From Pollutiaquabacter sp046052345 (GTDB taxonomy: Bacteria; Bacteroidota; Bacteroidia; AKYH767-A; 2013-40CM-41-45), in assembly GCA_046052345.1 (NCBI GenBank), contig JBJOMN010000035.1:1-64000 (forward strand): 64,000 bases of DNA, given 5' to 3'. Below, one piece after another: positions 27,032 through 35,900 of the stretch. Position 1 is the stretch's first letter; each line of letters starts with the position of its first letter. Both the position numbers and the translations under genes were made by a program. Below the pieces are notes generated by a model, which saw only the letters and a program-made list of their open reading frames with translations, made no database searches and was not told the origin of the DNA.

Positions 27032-27681
27032 TGGCCAATACGTTCACTACCGAAGAGGAGCTCACCCGACTGAAATCCCGAAAGACCCTGTTATGGTTCG
27101 GCATCATCAGTATCATCATGCTGTTCGCCGGACTTACGTCCGCATACATCGTCCGTCAGAGTGAGGGTAAGTGGGCGCAATTCGACCTTCCCAATACCTT
27201 CATTATCAGTACTATAATTATTGTCCTGAGCAGCCTGCCGATGCAATGGGCAGTGGTCTCCATCCGTCGGGACCGTCAGCACGATCTGGTCAAAGCCTTG
27301 ATTTTCACAATTCTACTCGGTGCAGCATTTTGCGTGACCCAGTACCTGGCGTGGTCCGAATTGTTCCAGCAGGGAATAGCCTTTACCGGCCGCTTGGCAG
27401 ATATTAAAACGGAATACACCTATGTCCCGGCAGGGAGCGAGTCTCCGGCCGAAGCATCACAAGTAGGCAATGTCTCCGCCTCCTTCCTGTACGCCATCAC
27501 CGCCCTTCATATTTTGCATCTTGTCGGGGGTGTTTTGGCGCTTTTTGTCGTACTTTCGCGGTCGATTCGGAAAAGATATACCTCCGCCGAATACTCCGGC
27601 GTCAGCATGTGTGCCACCTATTGGCACTTCCTGGGAGGTCTGTGGGTGTATCTCTTTTTCTTTCTATTTTTCGTCCGGTAA
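27031..27681 (+). CDS. Cytochrome c oxidase subunit III-like protein (first copy)
   Basis: 216 residues with five apparent membrane helices. RKTLLWFGIISIIMLFAGLTSAYIVR and YAITALHILHLVGGVLALFVV, followed by CATYWHFLGGLWVYLFFFLFFV, match the CoxC/CtaE fold, including the conserved histidine-containing ends. It is shorter than the second copy and forms a pair with it. Bacteroidota operons commonly carry two subunit III genes in tandem; the reason is not established. It overlaps ctaB. Confidence 0.88.
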   Translation: MANTFTTEEELTRLKSRKTLLWFGIISIIMLFAGLTSAYIVRQSEGKWAQFDLPNTFIISTIIIVLSSLPMQWAVVSIRRDRQHDLVKALIFTILLGAAFCVTQYLAWSELFQQGIAFTGRLADIKTEYTYVPAGSESPAEASQVGNVSASFLYAITALHILHLVGGVLALFVVLSRSIRKRYTSAEYSGVSMCATYWHFLGGLWVYLFFFLFFVR

Positions 27682-27729
27682 CGAACTCTCTCACACCGAA
27701 AACGTACATAACCAACCAATCCAAAATCA

Positions 27730-28536
27730 ATGGCAAGTCACGCAGCAACGGCTCCTTCGAAGATATGGGGCGGAGGCTCTTCCCCGTTCAGCATGAGCTG
27801 GGGTAAGATGTTCATGTGGATCTTCCTGGTCTCTGACGCATTTACGTTCTCCAGTCTTCTCATCGCTTACGGGTATATGCGTCACCGTTTCACGGACATA
27901 TGGCCTATTCCGGGAGATGTGTTCACGCACTTCCCTTTCATACACGGACATGTTCCGCTGGCCTACGTCGGTCTTATGACCTTTATCCTGATCATGTCGT
28001 CCGTGACCATGGTGCTTGCGGTTTTCGCAGGGCACAGTAAGAACCGTAAATCGGTACTTGTCTGGCTGGGCCTCACGATCATCGGCGGATTCATGTTCCT
28101 CGGTTCCCAGGCATGGGAGTGGTACCACTTCATCGAAGGTTCTGAAAAAGGCGCCTACATCCTCGCCGACGGCCGCTTCGCGCGTACTGATGACCTTGAG
28201 CCCGGCACCTTGATTTTCCAGGACCATTCAACGGCGGAAGGCGCAGAGGCTGAAGCGCTCATGTCCTCTGCAAAGAAGAACATCGTCGGTGCGAACCTGA
28301 CGGAGAACGAGTACGGCAACACCCCTCTCTTCGCGAACTTCTTCTTCTTCATCACCGGCTTCCACGGCTTCCACGTATTCAGCGGAGTCGTCCTGAACAT
28401 CATCGTCTTCATCCTGGTCTTCCAGGGATTCCTGGACCGCAAGGGCGATTATGAGCTCGTCGAGAAGGTCGGATTGTATTGGCACTTCGTCGACCTTGTC
28501 TGGGTATTCGTCTTCACGTTCTTCTACCTCGTCTAA
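27730..28536 (+). CDS. Cytochrome c oxidase subunit III (second copy)
   Basis: 268 residues. FSMSWGKMFMWIFLVSDAFTFSSLLIAYGYMR is the first helix pair of subunit III, followed by GSQAWEWYHFIE and, after a soluble insertion rich in Ala/Glu (residues about 150-190), NTPLFANFFFFITGFHGFHVFSGVVLNIIVF and YWHFVDLVWVFVFTFFYLV. The GFHGxHV and YWHFVDxVW motifs are diagnostic. The insertion between helices is longer than in proteobacterial CoxC. It follows the first copy by 48 bp. Confidence 0.92.
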   Translation: MASHAATAPSKIWGGGSSPFSMSWGKMFMWIFLVSDAFTFSSLLIAYGYMRHRFTDIWPIPGDVFTHFPFIHGHVPLAYVGLMTFILIMSSVTMVLAVFAGHSKNRKSVLVWLGLTIIGGFMFLGSQAWEWYHFIEGSEKGAYILADGRFARTDDLEPGTLIFQDHSTAEGAEAEALMSSAKKNIVGANLTENEYGNTPLFANFFFFITGFHGFHVFSGVVLNIIVFILVFQGFLDRKGDYELVEKVGLYWHFVDLVWVFVFTFFYLV

Positions 28537-28554
28537 CCCCTGAACAGCATCACC

Positions 28555-28887
28555 ATGTCCGATATGCACCATACCGCATCCGCCGAGGGCGGCCACGAGC
28601 ACGGAGCCCTCACCACCAAGCTCATCTGGAAAGTATTCTGGATCCTGCTGGCGGTCACCGTTTTTGAGGTGGCGATCTCCTTCACCGGCCTCTCCAAAGC
28701 TGTACTCATGTACACGTTCATCGTCCTGACGATTGTCAAGTCCTATTACATCGTCGGATACTTCATGCACCTCAAGTACGAAGTGGTGCCCTTCCGGTGG
28801 ACGATCCTTCTTCCTTTCATCCTGATCGTGTATCTCATCTTCATCGCCCTCTATGAAGGATCGGCGCTGACGATGGCTCCTTTATAA
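28555..28887 (+). CDS. Cytochrome c oxidase subunit IV family protein
   Basis: 110 residues with a His-rich N-terminal tail (MHHTASAEGGHEHG) and three membrane helices (KVFWILLAVTVFEVAISF, AVLMYTFIVLTIVKSYYIVGYFMHLKYE, LLPFILIVYLIFIALYEG). The pattern of IVKSYYIVGYFMHLKYE is typical of bacterial subunit IV (CoxD/CtaF, COX4_pro). It is thought to stabilise the oxidase complex. It lies 18 bp after coxC and 7 bp before the SCO gene. Confidence 0.88.
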   Translation: MSDMHHTASAEGGHEHGALTTKLIWKVFWILLAVTVFEVAISFTGLSKAVLMYTFIVLTIVKSYYIVGYFMHLKYEVVPFRWTILLPFILIVYLIFIALYEGSALTMAPL

Positions 28888-28894
28888 TCCCGCC

Positions 28895-29560
28895 ATGCCC
28901 CTTTCCAACAGGATCAAGTTCCTGATCCCGGTTGTCATCCTTGCTTACCCGGTCGCGTTCTGGTTTGCGATCTCCTGCGGTAAGAACCACTTCAAACGTC
29001 TCCCGGTGTACGGTCCCATCCAGGTCTCCGCATCGGGAGATTCCGTTTACCATACTGTCCGGGATTTCCGCCTGACCAACCAGGAAGGAAAGGAGATCAC
29101 ACAGCGTGACCTCGACGGAAAGATTTACGTCGCCAATTTCTTCTTCGCCTCCTGCAAGTCTGTCTGTCCGGAGATGAACGGTAACGTCCGCCGCATCCAG
29201 GAGAAGTTCAAAGGAAGCGACGAGCTGCGTATCGTTTCCTATACGGTCGATCCCGAGTCCGACTCGGTTCCGGCCCTCGCTGAATACGCCCGCAAGATGG
29301 GTGCGGATAACCGCCAATGGTGGTTCCTGACCGGTCCGAAGGATTCCATTTACGACCTGGCCCGTGAGGGGTATCTGCTGCCGGCCGCACAGCGTTTGCA
29401 GGAGAATGATTTCTTTCATTCACAGGACCTGTTGCTGATTGACAAGGACAAGCGTATCCGCGGTATTTACGACGGAACCGAGACCCACGAAGTGGACACG
29501 CTGATCGACGAGATAAAGGTGCTCATGCACGAGTATTTCGAGCAGAAGGAAGTCCGCTGA
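28895..29560 (+). CDS. SCO1/SenC/PrrC copper chaperone
   Basis: 221 residues. An N-terminal membrane anchor (FLIPVVILAYPVAFWFAI) is followed by a thioredoxin-like domain. The copper-binding motif FFFASCKSVCPEMNGNV contains CxxxC, and the third ligand His is in NDFFHSQDLLLIDKDKRIRGIYDG. It delivers copper to, or reduces, the CuA site of cytochrome oxidase subunit II in the periplasm. It sits inside the oxidase accessory operon, as expected. Confidence 0.92.
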   Translation: MPLSNRIKFLIPVVILAYPVAFWFAISCGKNHFKRLPVYGPIQVSASGDSVYHTVRDFRLTNQEGKEITQRDLDGKIYVANFFFASCKSVCPEMNGNVRRIQEKFKGSDELRIVSYTVDPESDSVPALAEYARKMGADNRQWWFLTGPKDSIYDLAREGYLLPAAQRLQENDFFHSQDLLLIDKDKRIRGIYDGTETHEVDTLIDEIKVLMHEYFEQKEVR

Positions 29561-29601
29561 ACTCTTAGTAATCTTCGATTGTTTTCAAGAGAAACGACAC
29601 G

Positions 29602-30138
29602 ATGAACATCCCCTCCCGCGACCGTTACTACCGTCAGCTGATATTTCTTGTATCTATCGCAATTTTCGCTGTCGTGGTGATACTTTCCATGCTGCCTAAA
29701 GCGGAAACGATTCCTTCGTGGGTGAGAATCCTGCCTGCCCTGAATGCTGTCCTGAACGCTTCCACCACAATTGTCCTCCTGGTCTCTCTCTGGTTCATCA
29801 AACGTAAGCAGGTGGATGTGCACAAGAAGCTGAATCTGGTCGCCTGCGGCTTGTCTACCGTTTTTCTGCTTTCCTATGTGCTCTTCCATGCATTCGGTGT
29901 AGAAACCCGTTATCCGTCGGATGCTCCCATGCGTTCGTTGTACTACTTCATCCTGGTGACACACATCATCCTCGCGGCGGTGGTGTTGCCTCTGGTCCTT
30001 TTTTCACTCTATCGCGGGCTGACCAATCAGGTGCAGGCGCACCGTAAAATCGTCAAATGGTCGTTTCCGATCTGGATTTATGTCACGGTCACCGGCGTGG
30101 TAGTGTACCTCATGATTTCACCGTATTACAAGTTCTGA
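29602..30138 (+). CDS. DUF420 membrane protein (CtaM-like oxidase assembly factor)
   Basis: 178 residues with five hydrophobic helices. LPALNAVLNASTTIVLLVSLWFIKRKQVDVHKKLNLVA is the DUF420 signature, followed by YVLFHAF and TRYPSDAPMRSLYYFILVTHIILAAVVLPLVLFSLYRGL, with conserved histidines that may bind heme or metal. In Gram-positive bacteria the DUF420 protein CtaM is needed for an active heme-copper oxidase. Position after SCO supports the same role here (inference). Confidence 0.88.
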   Translation: MNIPSRDRYYRQLIFLVSIAIFAVVVILSMLPKAETIPSWVRILPALNAVLNASTTIVLLVSLWFIKRKQVDVHKKLNLVACGLSTVFLLSYVLFHAFGVETRYPSDAPMRSLYYFILVTHIILAAVVLPLVLFSLYRGLTNQVQAHRKIVKWSFPIWIYVTVTGVVVYLMISPYYKF

Positions 30139-30139
30139 C

Positions 30140-30370
30140 ATGAAACGCATCGCCGGCCTTTCTCTCCTCCTGTTGCTCTCCCTGACCACGGTGGAACAGT
30201 CCTCGGGGCAATGCGCCATGTGTCGCAGGAACGTGGAATCCAACAAGGAGACCCGCAACAACAAAGTGGGTACGGGCCTGAACAAAGGCATACTCTACCT
30301 GATGAGCATCCCGTATGTGATTGGAGCCATCGGCATCGCTGTCTGGATGAAGCGAAGGAAGCAGGAGTAG
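30140..30370 (+). CDS. Small membrane protein with periplasmic CxxC, oxidase operon
   Basis: 76 residues, starting 1 bp after the DUF420 stop. Residues 1-23 form a signal peptide or first helix, directly followed by QCAMCRRN with Cys25 and Cys28. A polar stretch (NKETRNNKVGTGLNKG) leads to a single C-terminal helix (ILYLMSIPYVIGAIGIAVWM) and a basic tail, so the CxxC faces the periplasm. I recall similar small proteins at the end of Bacteroidota oxidase operons, but no function is known to me. A role in copper or heme delivery or in thiol redox is inferred only from the motif and context. Confidence 0.7.
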   Translation: MKRIAGLSLLLLLSLTTVEQSSGQCAMCRRNVESNKETRNNKVGTGLNKGILYLMSIPYVIGAIGIAVWMKRRKQE

Positions 30371-30423
30371 TCGTCCACGGTCGTCTAATTTTTACCTTCA
30401 CTCAAAGCGTCCGATCCGGGCAG

Positions 30424-30455
30424 CTTGACCAGCGCCCTGATAATCAGTATTTTTG
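30424..30455 (+). promoter_or_regulatory. Promoter of trhO with near-leaderless transcript
   Basis: CTTG at 30424-30427, a 20-bp spacer, then TATTTTTG at 30448-30455, an exact TAnnTTTG. The ATG at 30462 follows after 6 bp, so the transcript would start almost at the start codon. Confidence 0.6.
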
Positions 30456-30461
30456 TTACAA

Positions 30462-31484
30462 ATGCCTCTCTACAATACCCTGGACCGTGAGGCCCTGCTG
30501 AAACGCATCGAAAACGAGCCTTTCTCCAGGGTCACTCTTTCTTTTTACCGTTATGTCCGTTTGCAGGACCCGGAGGCTTTACGTGAACGGATGTATTCGG
30601 AATGGGAGCGTTTAGGGATCCTCGGCCGTGTTTATCTGGCCAACGAAGGGGTCAATGCACAGATATCCATCCCCTCTCCGTCTTTCCCCTTGTTCAGGGA
30701 GTGGATGGAAGCCTTCGAGCCTTTCAGGGACATGGACCTGAAGATTGCTGTCGAGGACAACGATTTCTCCTTCATCAAGCTGAAGATAAAGATCCGAGAG
30801 AAGATTGTCGCCGACGGATTGGACGACAGGGCTTTCGATGTGACTGCCGTAGGCAAGCACCTATCCGCCAAGGAGTGGAATGAGGCCATGGACCATCCGG
30901 ATGCGGTCGTAGTAGATATGCGTAACTCCTACGAAAGCGAAGTCGGACACTTCGAGGGTGCAGTGCTTCCTCAGGCGGTTACCTTCAGGGAGGAGCTGAC
31001 TGAGGTACTTGATCTTCTGAAGGAACAGAAGGATAAAAAGGTCTTATTGTACTGCACGGGCGGTGTCCGTTGCGAGAAAGCGAGTGCATTCCTGCGTCAC
31101 CACGGTTACAAGGATGTCAACCAGCTCAACGGCGGAATCATCTACTATGCGCAGCAGGCAAGGGAAGAGGGATTGCCGCTGCGTTTTCGCGGAAAGAATT
31201 TCGTCTTCGACGACCGTATGGGTGAACGAATCACCGAAGATGTCGTCAGCACCTGCCATCAATGTGGCTCCGCTTCCGACAGCCATACCAATTGTGCGCA
31301 TCAGGGATGTCATGTGCTCTTTATACAATGCCCCTCCTGTGCCGAAAAGATGAACGGCTGTTGCTCGGAGGAATGCAAAGACATCCTTTCTCTCCCCGAG
31401 CCGGAGCAGGCAGCTATCCGTAAAAGCCGGCCTTTGAAGGACGTGCAGACATTGTACCGCCCGACCATCCGTCGGATCGACTAA
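30462..31484 (+). CDS. trhO: tRNA uridine(34) hydroxylase, rhodanese family
   Basis: Oxygen-dependent hydroxylation of U34 in tRNAs (formerly YceA). The ATG at 30462 gives 340 residues and aligns with the family start (LYNTLDREALLKRIENEPFSRVTLSFYRYV). LANEGVNAQISIP marks the N-terminal acylphosphatase-like domain, the central rhodanese domain has the active loop YCTGGVRCEKASAFL, and the C-terminal Cys-rich region (CHQCGSASDSHTNCAHQGC, CPSCAEKMNGCCSEEC) probably binds zinc. It stands alone between the oxidase operon and a convergent solA-like gene, with 10 bp between the stops. Confidence 0.93.
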   Translation: MPLYNTLDREALLKRIENEPFSRVTLSFYRYVRLQDPEALRERMYSEWERLGILGRVYLANEGVNAQISIPSPSFPLFREWMEAFEPFRDMDLKIAVEDNDFSFIKLKIKIREKIVADGLDDRAFDVTAVGKHLSAKEWNEAMDHPDAVVVDMRNSYESEVGHFEGAVLPQAVTFREELTEVLDLLKEQKDKKVLLYCTGGVRCEKASAFLRHHGYKDVNQLNGGIIYYAQQAREEGLPLRFRGKNFVFDDRMGERITEDVVSTCHQCGSASDSHTNCAHQGCHVLFIQCPSCAEKMNGCCSEECKDILSLPEPEQAAIRKSRPLKDVQTLYRPTIRRID

Positions 31485-31494
31485 GATTGATTTT

Positions 31495-32625
31495 TTACTT
31501 CCGGCTAAATCTACCCGCCTCTAGGAATCCGACCGGCAGGTCCGTTCTTCCGCGCATGGAAAGGTCTGCCAGAATTTCTCCTGTTGCGGAGGCGAACTTG
31601 AAGCCGTGTCCGCTGAATCCCCAGGCATAACATACCTTGTCTTCGGACCCTTTCAATCTGTCAATCACGAAATGTTCGTCAGGGGAATTCTCGTACAGGC
31701 AGATCTCCATGCGGACAGGCTCGGGATCAATGTCGGGAAGATGTGCGGCGACGAATTGCCGGAGCTTTGTCACCTCAAGGTCGCTGAGGGTACGGTCCTC
31801 CCGGTCTGGGTCGACCACTTCACCGGGAAGGTGGAGGGCGACCTTGATTTCATCCGCTGCACCATCCTCTGCAGGAAACCCGTAATAAGCCCCCGTCGAC
31901 TTCGTATCGGCGATCAGCCAACAAGGGAAATGGCCTGTGCGGTATCGCTCACTGCCGTCTGTCCTGAACCAGGCCATCAGCTGCTTTGTCACTTTCAGTT
32001 TTCCGGCGATTTCAGGAAGTAGTTGACCTGCCCGGGCCCCTGCCGTAATGACCAGACGGTCTGCCGTGAAGATGCCCTCGTCGGTAACCACTTCGACGCC
32101 TCCCCCGGATGTTCTCCAATCCCTCACCGGCGACTCGTCCCTGAATTGAACCCCGGCTTCCAAGGCCAGCTTTCGGTACATGGAAATGGCATCCTCACAC
32201 AGGAGAAACCCCGCCTCCGGCTCAAAGAGCATTTCGTAATCTGCCGGCAATCGGAAAATGCCGGCCGGATTATGGTGTAGTACTTCCAGCGGAATGCCGT
32301 GCTCCGCGGCAGCCGTCCGTACACCCTGAAGTATGCGGTTGCCCTTGGGTCCCGCATAATACATCCCGGTCTCGAAATAAAGTTGTTGACCGCATTCCTC
32401 CTCCAACGACCGCCAGTTCAGGTAGGCCCTCTCTAACAAAGGAACATAATCGGGATGTTCAAAGTAGGCCTTACGGATGATACGGCTTTGTCCGCCGTGC
32501 GAGCCTTTGGAGTGGGGGGGAGTAAAACGATCCAATCCCAACACGCTCCTACCTCTTTTGGCCAGGTAATAGCAGGTGGCAGCCCCCATGCTTCCCGTCC
32601 CTATTACGATGTGGTCGTAATGCAT
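31495..32625 (-). CDS. solA: Monomeric sarcosine/N-methyltryptophan oxidase-like flavoenzyme
   Basis: 376 residues from the ATG at 32625; the open frame extends upstream to 33357 but that part runs into metH. FAD-binding motif GTGSMG at 9-14, then LDRFTPPHSKGSHGGQSRIIRKAY, the pattern of the MSOX/MTOX family. Cys309 in EICLYENSPDEHFVIDRL corresponds to the cysteine that carries covalent FAD in MSOX and MTOX, and GHGFKFA is the C-terminal flavin contact. It oxidises an N-methyl amino acid, releasing formaldehyde and H2O2; the exact substrate is open. It is divergent from metH. Confidence 0.88.
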   Translation of the reverse strand: MHYDHIVIGTGSMGAATCYYLAKRGRSVLGLDRFTPPHSKGSHGGQSRIIRKAYFEHPDYVPLLERAYLNWRSLEEECGQQLYFETGMYYAGPKGNRILQGVRTAAAEHGIPLEVLHHNPAGIFRLPADYEMLFEPEAGFLLCEDAISMYRKLALEAGVQFRDESPVRDWRTSGGGVEVVTDEGIFTADRLVITAGARAGQLLPEIAGKLKVTKQLMAWFRTDGSERYRTGHFPCWLIADTKSTGAYYGFPAEDGAADEIKVALHLPGEVVDPDREDRTLSDLEVTKLRQFVAAHLPDIDPEPVRMEICLYENSPDEHFVIDRLKGSEDKVCYAWGFSGHGFKFASATGEILADLSMRGRTDLPVGFLEAGRFSRK

Positions 32626-32632
32626 CACGGAG

Positions 32633-32640
32633 CAAATGTA
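32633..32640 (-). promoter_or_regulatory. Bacteroidota -7 element of the solA-like gene
   Basis: On the minus strand this reads TACATTTG, an exact TAnnTTTG, ending 7 bp before the ATG at 32625. A -33 TTTG is not evident. The distance implies a leader of only a few bases. Confidence 0.5.
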
Positions 32641-32691
32641 ACATCCGTCGACACCGCTCAGCCGACTTTTCTCCGGTTGAAATGAACCATG

Positions 32692-32723
32692 TCTGAACAG
32701 TTGCCTGATTTTGATTATCTTCG
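32692..32723 (+). promoter_or_regulatory. Probable promoter of the metH riboswitch transcript
   Basis: TCTG at 32692-32695, 20 bp, then TATCTTCG at 32716-32723; each box has one mismatch to TTTG/TAnnTTTG. It lies 32 bp before the SAM-I aptamer, so transcription from here would include the whole riboswitch. Confidence 0.45.
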
Positions 32724-32755
32724 CATCCGCTCTTTGAAGGTCCTGCAAAAGGAAA

Positions 32756-32876
32756 CTTATCCAGAAAGGTGGAGGGAAAACGCCCTTTGAAACCTTGGCA
32801 ACCCCGGTAGTCGTCCGTTTTTCGGATGGCGAAAGAAGGTGCCAATTCGTACTTCCGTTCACGGAAGACAGATAAG
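32756..32876 (+). promoter_or_regulatory. SAM-I riboswitch aptamer upstream of metH
   Basis: The P1 stem is CTTATC (32756-32761) with GATAAG (32871-32876). Between them lie the conserved SAM-I core segments AGGTGGAGGGA, CCCTTTGAAACC, GGCAACC and AGGTGCCAATTC, a P3-type hairpin (CGTCCG/CGGATG around 32808-32829), and a P4 hairpin CTTCCGT/ACGGAAG at 32852-32867. The order and spacing fit the SAM-I (S-box) class. An intrinsic terminator follows, so high SAM would stop transcription before metH. The 348-bp gap 32626-32973 holds this element, the two divergent promoters and the terminator. Confidence 0.95.
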
Positions 32877-32905
32877 TCGGAGTGGTCCTGCCGAATGTCG
32901 CTGCG

Positions 32906-32938
32906 ATCTCCTCTGGCTTACAGAGGGGATTTTTTTTT
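32906..32938 (+). terminator. Intrinsic terminator, expression platform of the SAM-I riboswitch
   Basis: A 10-bp stem, ATCTCCTCTG (32906-32915) with CAGAGGGGAT (32921-32930) and one G-U pair, closes a GCTTA loop and is followed by a run of T to 32938. It lies 30 bp after the aptamer and 36 bp before the metH start, the expected layout for transcriptional control. Confidence 0.92.
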
Positions 32939-32973
32939 GCCCGGACCTGAGAGCCTTCAAGTGAAGAACTAAT

Positions 32974-35900
32974 ATGCCTGAATCGATTATTGATCTTTAT
33001 GCCGGATTTCCGGTCTGCCGCGAATTGCTCAAGCGCGTCCTGGTCATTGACGGTGCCATGGGCACCATGATCCAGCGCTATAAGCTTACCGAAGAGGATT
33101 ACCGCGGAGAACGTTTCCGCTCTTTCGACCGACCGTTGAAGGGCAACAACGACCTGCTGTGCCTGACACGACCGGACATCATCGAAACTATTCACCGCCA
33201 GTACCTGGATGCCGGCGCCGACATCATCGAGACCAATACGTTCAACGGACAGAAGATCTCCCTGGCCGATTACGGGATGGAATCCCTCGCCTACGAAATC
33301 AACGTAGACGCGGCACGCATCGCCCGCCGTGCCGTGGAAGGATTTCAAAAAGATCATCCGGGAAGCGGTCCGCGTTTTGTTGCCGGAGCTTTGGGGCCGA
33401 CCAATAAGACGGCTTCGCTTTCACCGGACGTGAACGATCCCGGGTACCGGGCCACCTCTTTCGATGAACTTGTCGATGCTTACGCCGAGCAGGTCAGAGG
33501 TCTTGTCGACGGAGGTTCCGACCTGCTTCTGGTCGAAACCATCTTCGACACGCTCAATGCCAAGGCGGCATTGTTCGCCATTGAAAACGTTTTTGAAGAG
33601 CGGAACATGAGACTGCCGGTCATGGTTTCCGGTACCATCACGGATGCCAGCGGCAGGACACTCAGCGGACAGACGGTCGAGGCCTTCCTGATTTCCGTTT
33701 CTCATATCCCTTTGCTTTCCGTCGGACTGAACTGCGCCTTGGGAGCGAAGGAGATGCGGCCTCACATCGAGGAGTTATCTCAGAAATCACCTTTTTTCGT
33801 AAGCGCGTATCCGAACGCCGGTCTCCCGAACCAGTTCGGGGAATACGACGAGACCCCCGAGCACATGGGTCATCAGATCGAGGATTTCCTCAAGAGCGGT
33901 TTCCTGAATATCGTCGGAGGCTGCTGCGGAACGACGCCGGACCATATCGCGCACATCGCCGAATTGGCGAAAAAGGTGTCACCTCGACGTATTCCTGATA
34001 TTGAACCGTATCTGCGCCTGAGCGGGTTGGAAGCGGTCGTCCTCCGGCCGGATTCCAACTTCATGAACGTCGGAGAGCGGACCAATGTCACCGGCTCTAA
34101 GAAATTCCTCCGACTCATCAAGGAGAGCAATTACGAGGAGGCGCTCTCCGTGGCACGCGACCAGGTGGACGGTGGCGCACAAGCCATCGATGTCAACATG
34201 GACGAAGGTATGCTGGATGCAGTCTCCGCCATGCCACGTTTCTTGAATCTGATGGCCGCGGAACCCGATATCGCGCGCGTGCCTTTGATGATCGACTCCT
34301 CCAAGTTCCCGGTCATCGAAGCCGGACTCAAATGCTCTCAGGGCAAGTCGATCGTCAATTCCATCTCTCTGAAGGAAGGGGAGGAGGAGTTCATCCGTCA
34401 GGCGAACCGGATCAGGCGTTACGGAGCGGCTGTCATCGTGATGGCTTTCGACGAAAAGGGTCAGGCGGACACGCTTGCCCGTCGCATCGAGATCTGCGGC
34501 AGGGCTTATAAGGTACTTACCGAAAAAGTAGGTTTCCCCCCTGAAGACATCATCTTCGACCCGAACATTTTCCCCGTCGCTACCGGCATGGAAGAGCACC
34601 GCCGCAACGCCGTCGACTTCTTCGAAGCCACCCGTTGGATCAAGCAGCATCTTCCGGGTGCCAAGGTCAGCGGAGGCGTCAGCAACGTGTCCTTCTCCTT
34701 CCGCGGTAACGATACCGTTCGCGAAGCCATCCATGCGGCGTTCCTCTATCATGGCATACAGGCCGGTATGGATATGGGGATTGTGAATCCGGGACAGCTG
34801 CAGGTCTATGACGAGATCCCGAAGGACCTTCTGGAGTTGGTGGAAGACGTGCTCCTTGACCGCCGTGAGGATGCTACCGAAAGGCTGATCGCTCACGCTG
34901 AAACGTTGAAAGGCGTCCAGTCAAAGAAGGACGAAAAAGAGGAGGCGTGGAGAAACGATCCCGTCGAACAGCGGCTCGCTCATGCGTTAGTGAAGGGGAT
35001 CACCGACTATGTCGAGCAGGATCTGGACGAGGCGCTGACGAAGTATCCGAAACCGTTGCAGCTTATCGAGGGTCCTTTGATGGACGGAATGAACATCGTC
35101 GGCGACCTTTTCGGGGCAGGGAAGATGTTTCTTCCGCAGGTCGTCAAAAGCGCCCGTGTCATGAAGAAGGCAGTCGCTCACCTGGAGCCATTGCTCAATG
35201 CCGCCGACAGTTCGGCAGTCCGTAAGAACGCAGGAAAGGTGCTTTTGGCCACGGTCAAAGGCGATGTGCACGACATCGGAAAGAACATCGTCGGCGTCGT
35301 ACTGGCCTGCAACAACTACGAAGTGATCGATATCGGTGTAATGGTGCCTGCGGACAAGATCCTTGAAGCGGCGCGCAGGGAGCAGGTGGACGTTATCGGC
35401 TTGAGCGGACTCATCACGCCCTCTCTCGACGAGATGGTCCATGTCGCCAAGGAGCTCCAACGCGAGGGTTTCGCGGTGCCACTGCTCATCGGCGGAGCCA
35501 CCACCTCCAAGGTCCACACGGCCGTCAAGATCGAGCCGCACTATTCGCATCCTGTCGTCCATGTGAATGACGCTTCCCGCAGCGTTCCCGTCGTAAGCCA
35601 GTTGCTCTCCAAAGACCTGCGCGCTACTTTTGTGAAAGAGACTAAAGCCGAATACGAGCGCGTACGTGAGTATAATCGATTGGCGAATGCTCCGGACAAA
35701 TTTCTCTCCCTGCAGGAGGCCCGGGAGAACCGGCTGAAAAAGTCCGGGGGATATCTGCCGGTACTTCCAGCCAAATTCGGAATCCATTCCTTCAACGATT
35801 ATCCTCTGGAAGAGATCGTTCCGTTCATCGATTGGACGCCCTTCTTTCACGCATGGGAGCTTAAAGGAGTCTATCCGCGAATTCTTGAGGATCCGACGCA

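Noticed and set aside
32626..33357. N-terminal extension of the solA-like frame upstream of 32625
   Set aside because: It crosses the riboswitch and the start of metH. The FAD-binding motif sits at residue 9 of the shorter form.
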